DNA of 45,442 nucleotides, from positions 1 through 45,442 of the forward strand of contig JAEXRP010000011.1 in assembly GCA_023440705.1 (NCBI GenBank), in the 5' to 3' direction. This DNA comes from Soonwooa sp023440705 (GTDB taxonomy: Bacteria > Bacteroidota > Bacteroidia > Flavobacteriales > Weeksellaceae). The notes under the pieces were generated by a model. It worked only from the letters and a program-made list of their open reading frames with translations, was not told the DNA's origin and did no database searches. Positions 41,942 through 45,442 of the stretch are shown here, piece by piece. Positions within the stretch are counted from its first letter, which is position 1. Every line of letters begins with the position of its first letter. The translations under genes were made by a program, and so were the position numbers.

Positions 41942-42658
41942 TTAGAAATTCACGTTTACAGAATATTTATCATAGAAGGCTTTAATGTGAGCAACCGCTT
42001 CATCTGCCGTATCTACAACTCGGAACAATAATAGATCTTCTTCATTTATTAATTTATTCTCAAGAAGTGTATTTTTGAACCAATCCAAAAGTCCACTCCA
42101 AAAATCTGATCCTACCAAAACAATCGGAAAACGTCCAATTTTTTTAGTCTGAATTAAAGTTAATGCTTCCATCAACTCGTCCAAAGTCCCGAAACCTCCA
42201 GGCATTACAATAAAACCTTGAGAATACTTTACAAACATCACTTTTCGAACAAAAAAATAATCAAAGTCCAAATTGTAACCTTTGTCAATATACGGATTAA
42301 AATGTTGTTCAAAAGGCAATTCGATATTTAAACCAATCGAGCTTCCATGTCCGAAAGCGCCTCTGTTACCAGCTTCCATAATACCAGGACCACCACCAGT
42401 TATCACTCCAAATCCAATTTCGGTAATTTTCTTAGCAATCTCACTAGCCATTTTGTAATAATAGTCATCTTCCTTTAGACGAGCAGAACCAAAAATAGAC
42501 ACACAAGGTCCTATTCTACCCATTTTTTCGTAACCATCTACGAATTCTGACATGACTTTAAAAACCATCCAGCTGTCTTTGGTAATGGTTTCGTCCCAAG
42601 TTTTTCTACGAAAACTGTCATGTAACTTTTTATCTAAGTCTTGATTATCGTCAATCAT
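41942..42658 (-). CDS. LOG/TIGR00730 family Rossmann protein (nucleotide phosphoribohydrolase)
   Basis: A 238-residue protein. The motifs G-G-G-P-G-I-M-E-A-G-N-R-G-A and P-G-G-F-G-T-L-D-E-L-M-E-A are the family signature (PGGxGTxxE). LOG-type enzymes release nucleobase from nucleoside 5'-monophosphates, such as cytokinin ribotides. In bacteria the natural substrate is uncertain. It starts inside the last 4 bases of the nucleotidyltransferase gene, so translation is coupled. Confidence 0.92.
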   Translation of the reverse strand: MIDDNQDLDKKLHDSFRRKTWDETITKDSWMVFKVMSEFVDGYEKMGRIGPCVSIFGSARLKEDDYYYKMASEIAKKITEIGFGVITGGGPGIMEAGNRGAFGHGSSIGLNIELPFEQHFNPYIDKGYNLDFDYFFVRKVMFVKYSQGFIVMPGGFGTLDELMEALTLIQTKKIGRFPIVLVGSDFWSGLLDWFKNTLLENKLINEEDLLLFRVVDTADEAVAHIKAFYDKYSVNVNF

Positions 42659-43371
42659 AAAAATATTTTTTCTGCTTCTGTAATAGATTCTGGTCTTCCA
42701 ACATCAATAAGATTCGCGTGATGCTCGTAACCAACAATCCTTTCTGTCATCATCATATCGAGATATTCCTCCATGATAGAGAATTTTCCAGTTCTTTTAA
42801 TTTTATTAAAAATCGCTGAATTAATGCAATGGATTCCACTAAAAGCCAATTCTTTAAAACCTACATTTGTGCTTGCCATTCTGGTTTCGCCAGTCCCAAC
42901 ATTCTTCCATCCTTTCAAAATCATTTGATCGTCGAAAAATAATTTTCGAGAACTTTTTCTATCCGAAACCGCTAAAGTAACAAAATTCTGAGATTCGAGA
43001 TGTGACTTAACAAAATCCGAAATATTAAGATCGGTAAGGATATCCGCATTCATGATGAGGAAATCTTCTTCTGATGTTAAAAATTCTTTTGCAAAAATCA
43101 AACCACCACCAGTTTCTAAGAGTTCATTTCGCTCGTCAGAAATTTCAATATTGGCTCCGAAATTATTGTTAAGTTTTAAAAAATCAACAATTTGTTCTCC
43201 AAAATGATGAATATTAATAACAAAATCATTGATGCCGTAAGATTGTAAATACTTGATATTACGTTCTAACAACGGTATTCCGTTAACTTCGGCTAAAGCT
43301 TTCGGATGCGAATTGGTGAAAGGTTGCAAACGTGTCCCCTTTCCTGCCGCAAAAATTAGAGCTTTCATCAA
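42655..43371 (-). CDS. Nucleotidyltransferase, MurU-like
   Basis: A 238-residue protein. The NTP-binding motif G-K-G-T-R-L-Q-P-F is at about 10-18, followed by N-A-D-I-L-T-D (about 99-105) and the metal-binding D of V-G-R-P-E. The length and M-K-A-L-I-F-A-A-G start match the MurU/mannose-1-phosphate guanylyltransferase group. MurU makes UDP-MurNAc from MurNAc-1-P in peptidoglycan recycling. The neighbouring RapZ domain supports an amino-sugar role. No AmgK kinase is adjacent, so the substrate is inferred. Confidence 0.8.
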   Translation of the reverse strand: MMKALIFAAGKGTRLQPFTNSHPKALAEVNGIPLLERNIKYLQSYGINDFVINIHHFGEQIVDFLKLNNNFGANIEISDERNELLETGGGLIFAKEFLTSEEDFLIMNADILTDLNISDFVKSHLESQNFVTLAVSDRKSSRKLFFDDQMILKGWKNVGTGETRMASTNVGFKELAFSGIHCINSAIFNKIKRTGKFSIMEEYLDMMMTERIVGYEHHANLIDVGRPESITEAEKIFL

Positions 43372-43376
43372 TACAA

Positions 43377-43793
43377 TTATTTATTAAGTTGTGGTTGCTC
43401 ATCATGATTGATCACCACTTCAACCTCAGGATATTTTTCTTTAATAAATTCTGAAATTTTTATAGCTGAATATACCGAACGATGTTGACCACCAGTACAA
43501 CCAAAATTGATTTGCAAATTCTCGAAACCTCGTGCTAAATAATCTTCAATGTTAATGGAAACGATAGATTTAATCGCGTTTAAAAAATCTGGCATTTGCG
43601 TTTTCTCTTCCAAATAATCTTGTACTGCAACGTCATTACCTGTCTGGATTTTGTATTCTTCGATACGTCCCGGATTAAGAATCCCACGACAATCAAAGAC
43701 AAATCCGCCACCATTCCCAGAATTATCTTTCGGTATTCCTCCTTTTTTATAAGAGAAACTATGTATTTCAACTTTTAAAGTATTGGACATCAT
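43377..43793 (-). CDS. Stand-alone RapZ C-terminal domain protein
   Basis: A 138-residue protein. It contains F-S-Y-K-K-G-G-I-P, F-V-F-D-C-R-G-I-L-N-P-G-R and C-T-G-G-Q-H-R-S-V. These match the C-terminal domain of E. coli RapZ, which binds glucosamine-6-phosphate. The P-loop N-terminal domain is absent. In many Bacteroidota this domain is fused to or next to an AmgK-type kinase; here none is nearby. It lies 5 bases upstream of the MurU-like gene. Confidence 0.85.
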   Translation of the reverse strand: MMSNTLKVEIHSFSYKKGGIPKDNSGNGGGFVFDCRGILNPGRIEEYKIQTGNDVAVQDYLEEKTQMPDFLNAIKSIVSINIEDYLARGFENLQINFGCTGGQHRSVYSAIKISEFIKEKYPEVEVVINHDEQPQLNK

Positions 43794-43952
43794 TTTTTAA
43801 TTTTTGTAAAAATAGTTTTTTTAATATGCTTAACGCAAAAAGAAATGATGTAATTTTGCAGCATCTAAGCAGCTATATTATGCAAAACATTGCAATATAG
43901 TAGATTAACAACAATTTTTGTATATTAGATTTCTAACTAAAAAAACATAGAT

Positions 43953-45161
43953 ATGAAATTCTTCCGTTACCTTTTATTTGCAAGTTTAGTCCTTGTGATG
44001 TCTTGTAAAAAAACAAGTGTAGATGGTGCCAACAGAAAGGCTTTCCAAGAAAGTATCAACGATATGACCTCATCGTTACCAACACTTAAGCAAATAAAAT
44101 TCAATGAAGCTTTATATATTCTTAAAACTTTCGGTGTAGAAGCCGATGGCGATATTGCAGAAATTGAAGCTTTAGGAAAACTTCTTAACGGAAAAAAAGT
44201 TCCTGACATTTTGAAAATGGCAGACGAAGTGGCTCAAAAAAATAATATTACTTGGTCTAGTACTGCTCCACCATCATTAGGAACCATGAATATCTTTGGT
44301 GATGAAAAAGCATCAGAAGTTGACCCGAACGACGTAACTGCTAGCGGACTTAACATTGTTGTTCGACCTGCGATGTCAGACAGCATCACTGGCCCAAAAG
44401 CGATTGTTGTTATTCCACAATTGGTTGATCAAAACGGTGAAAAAGTAAGCTTCACAGGAGCTGGTCTAGAAACGACACTTGAAGTTTTCAGTAACGGGAA
44501 TAAATTACAAACTGCTAAAAACATGATGCAGGACAACAACTTCAAAGGTTTTACTATTAAATTTTCTTCGCTTCCTGTTGCAAGTATTGTTGATAACAAA
44601 CTAGAAGTTAAAGTCAGTGTAAAAACTGCTAAGAAAGTCTATCAAATGATTAAATCTGGAATTGAATTTAATCCTCGTGCAATTGTACAAGCTGCACCTT
44701 CTACAGATATTCCAGAACCAATGGATCCAACTTTAGCAGATCCCAACAACCCAGAAAACCCAACAACAGGTACTGAAAATCCAACAACAGGAACAACACC
44801 AAGCACGCCTACAACACCTACTAAACCAGCTGGAGATCCAAAGACAACGGTTTCAAAATTCTTGAGTAGTCTTAATTCTCAAAACTATAAAGCCGCTTTT
44901 GACAATGCAGAAAACCCAGCTTGGGGAAGTTATGATAAATTTTCAAATCCAAATTCTGGCTTTGGTTCGGTTAAAAGCGTAAAGGTTAATTCGGTTTCTG
45001 CGCCAGTTACAAAAGATAATGCGTCAACCATCAATGCCAACTACGATGTAACCGATAAAGATGGTAACGTGACGTCGCTTAATGTAACTTATGGTCTGAA
45101 GTCAACTTCTAACGGTTGGAAAATTACAAGCTATAAAATCAATTCATCTAAAAAACAATAA
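43953..45161 (+). CDS. DUF6694-like lipoprotein with a Thr/Pro linker
   Basis: A 402-residue protein. The lipoprotein signal ends LVLVMSC (Cys18). The N-terminal helical part (about 20-105: N-x-x-A-F-Q-E-S-I, then L-L-N-G-K-K) resembles DUF6694 lipoproteins. A beta-rich middle domain (about 110-250) leads to a Thr/Pro/Asn linker (about 262-295, with the repeat E-N-P-T-T-G-T) and a C-terminal domain (about 300-400) of NTF2/DUF4878-like shape. Envelope location is clear; function is not. The stop is 4 bases before apt. Confidence 0.7.
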   Translation: MKFFRYLLFASLVLVMSCKKTSVDGANRKAFQESINDMTSSLPTLKQIKFNEALYILKTFGVEADGDIAEIEALGKLLNGKKVPDILKMADEVAQKNNITWSSTAPPSLGTMNIFGDEKASEVDPNDVTASGLNIVVRPAMSDSITGPKAIVVIPQLVDQNGEKVSFTGAGLETTLEVFSNGNKLQTAKNMMQDNNFKGFTIKFSSLPVASIVDNKLEVKVSVKTAKKVYQMIKSGIEFNPRAIVQAAPSTDIPEPMDPTLADPNNPENPTTGTENPTTGTTPSTPTTPTKPAGDPKTTVSKFLSSLNSQNYKAAFDNAENPAWGSYDKFSNPNSGFGSVKSVKVNSVSAPVTKDNASTINANYDVTDKDGNVTSLNVTYGLKSTSNGWKITSYKINSSKKQ

Positions 45162-45165
45162 TTAA

Positions 45166-45442
45166 ATGGCATCTTCGGAGCTTATCCACGATTTAGAAAA
45201 AACAATAACCAATATCCCTGACTTCCCGATTGAAGGTATTCAGTTTAAGGATATTTCACCAATATTTTTACAGCCAAAACTTTACGAAGCGGTTATTAAA
45301 GACTTTGTAGAATTTAGCAAAGGAAAAATCGATGTCGTTTGTGGTATCGAAAGTCGAGGTTATCTTTTTGGGATTGCGATTGCGGTTGCTTTAGAAGTTC
45401 CGTTTATTTTAATTCGTAAAAAAGGAAAGCTTCCACCACCAT
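45166..45442 (+). CDS. apt: Adenine phosphoribosyltransferase, N-terminal part
   Basis: An open frame from ATG at 45166 to the window edge gives 92 residues. It starts MASSELIHDLEKTITNIPDF and contains F-P-I-E-G-I-Q-F-K-D-I-S-P, C-G-I-E-S-R-G-Y-L-F-G and I-L-I-R-K-K-G-K-L-P, typical of the Apt N-terminal half. The PRPP-binding motif lies beyond the edge. It makes AMP from adenine and PRPP in purine salvage. It follows the lipoprotein gene by 4 bases. Confidence 0.93.
   Translation, partial: MASSELIHDLEKTITNIPDFPIEGIQFKDISPIFLQPKLYEAVIKDFVEFSKGKIDVVCGIESRGYLFGIAIAVALEVPFILIRKKGKLPPP

Overview
The window looks like a chromosomal segment of a member of the Flavobacteriia, most likely the Chryseobacterium/Epilithonimonas/Kaistella group (Bacteroidota). 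The DNA is AT-rich and few genes have a Shine-Dalgarno sequence. Several intergenic regions carry the Bacteroidota promoter pattern TTTG-N18-22-TAnnTTTG. There are large TonB-type outer-membrane proteins, a type IX secretion sorting tail, a fused CcoNO cbb3 oxidase, LytS/LytTR signalling and both an AcnB- and an AcnA-type aconitase. No tRNA, rRNA, CRISPR array, complete IS element or prophage was seen.

Layout. 1-418 is the start of a protein with an HU-CCDC81-like domain. 419-728 holds a terminator and a palindromic MITE-like element. 729-2985 is a TonB-dependent receptor under a TPP riboswitch, so probably an outer-membrane thiamin transporter. 3.0-6.5 kb holds a DUF2752 membrane protein and acnB. 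6.5-12.5 kb is one minus-strand operon of eleven small genes: an SPFH/SHOCT protein, three zinc-ribbon proteins, PH-like membrane proteins, a lipoprotein and orphans. One of its genes has an in-frame stop. 12.5-13.3 kb is a repeat-bearing spacer, followed by the AcnA-type aconitase. 15.7-19.9 kb is a stress/signalling block: Hsp20, an ECF sigma factor with a membrane partner, and a LytTR regulator with a LytS-type kinase. Four copies of a roughly 80-110 bp palindromic repeat lie between 12.9 and 18.8 kb.

20.0-28.1 kb has two outer-membrane beta-barrel (TonB-receptor-like) genes, a membrane-bound TPR/AraC regulator and a secreted beta-helix protein with a type IX tail. An exact 89-bp direct repeat brackets the beta-helix gene. 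The second repeat copy is the leader and first codons of the downstream receptor gene. 28.3-31.7 kb has a possible HEPN-type orphan and a panB / alpha-beta hydrolase / membrane protein / RluA operon.

31.7-41.4 kb is a cbb3 oxidase locus: a Crp/Fnr-type regulator divergent from ccoI, then ccoS, ccoNO, ccoQ, ccoP, ccoG, fixH and a SafE-like membrane protein. TGA-N6-TCA sites lie in both control regions. 41.4-45.4 kb has DUF6702, a LOG-family protein, a MurU-like nucleotidyltransferase, a stand-alone RapZ C-terminal domain, a DUF6694-like lipoprotein and the start of apt.

The best candidate for an undescribed system is the 6.5-12.5 kb SPFH/zinc-ribbon operon. Its gene types resemble the membrane-stress module around Bacillus YdjGHI, but it has no PspA and has different coiled-coil and PH-like parts.
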